This document shows positions 63,971-64,000 of a stretch of DNA of 64,000 nt, in pieces. The translations under genes and the position numbers were made by a program. The notes under the pieces are model-generated. The model saw only the letters and a program-made list of their open reading frames with translations, was not told the DNA's origin and made no database searches. The stretch's first letter is position 1, and every line of letters starts with the position of its first letter. This DNA comes from Granulicella sp. dw_53 (lineage in GTDB: Bacteria > Acidobacteriota > Terriglobia > Terriglobales > Acidobacteriaceae): contig NZ_JAAVUR010000001.1 in assembly GCF_018449545.1 (NCBI RefSeq), forward strand, positions 186,001 to 250,000. The letters are read 5' to 3'.

Positions 63971-64000
63971 CGCTTCCGTCCATTACGAAACAGGGAAGAG

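Overview
The window looks like a chromosomal segment of a Gram-negative, aerobic, GC-rich soil-type bacterium, most plausibly an Acidobacteriota of the Terriglobia (Acidobacteriaceae) group. Reasons: an LpxB-type lipid A gene, a heme-copper oxidase subunit III, a Lgt lipoprotein transferase, an AddA/AddB-like repair nuclease pair, a carboxypeptidase-regulatory-like surface protein and SCO1 fused to a CusF-like domain. The assignment is an inference from gene content and composition, not from a marker gene.

Layout. 0-3.1 kb: right end of an integrative element (zinc-ribbon protein, LysR regulator, excisionase-like HTH protein, tyrosine recombinase) abutting the 3' end of an initiator tRNA-fMet gene. 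3.3-12 kb: envelope and housekeeping genes (BON/glycine-zipper lipid-facing protein, PpiD-like chaperone, MalQ, two MacB-type permeases). 12-13.5 kb: a small patch of unlike composition carrying a MetE-like enzyme. 13.5-26.4 kb: catalytically dead M1 peptidase homologue, LpxB, ABC exporter, HemW, metallophosphatase, threonine aldolase, diguanylate cyclase. 26.4-27.5 kb: about 1.1 kb with no convincing gene, ending in a dispersed repeat and a strong terminator. 27.5-36.8 kb: signalling and phosphate: a CHASE3 kinase with a single-domain response regulator, then a complete phoB-phoR-pstS-pstC-pstA-pstB-phoU run. 36.8-43.2 kb: AddA/AddB-like helicase-nuclease pair. 43.3-49.7 kb: SCO1-CusF, then hemX-hemA, dcp and hemC. 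49.8-52 kb: surface protein and oxidase subunit III. 52-55 kb: pdxS and pdxT separated by a SYLF-domain gene. 55-64 kb: glycosyltransferase, hotdog thioesterase, diguanylate cyclase, RecQ with two HRDC domains, rhodanese, acid phosphatase, Hpt and Lgt.

How the parts fit. Phosphate starvation is sensed and answered within one block: PhoR/PhoB, the high-affinity PstSCAB importer and PhoU. Haem and respiratory copper functions cluster together (HemA, HemX, HemC, SCO1, oxidase subunit III, with HemW further left). The pdx genes make pyridoxal phosphate, which the threonine aldolase would use.

The most notable signals are structural: a sharp switch of strand composition at about 51.15 kb (plus strand C-rich to the left, G-rich to the right, whatever the gene direction); two families of dispersed intergenic repeats (four copies of an ATCGGTG-based element, two copies of a roughly 110-base element with a conserved TTGACA); a zinc-finger-like insertion inside the catalytic domain of the integrase; an M1 peptidase homologue that has lost every zinc ligand; and an initiator tRNA whose first base can pair with A72. 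I did not find a clear, wholly new multi-gene defence or biosynthetic system.
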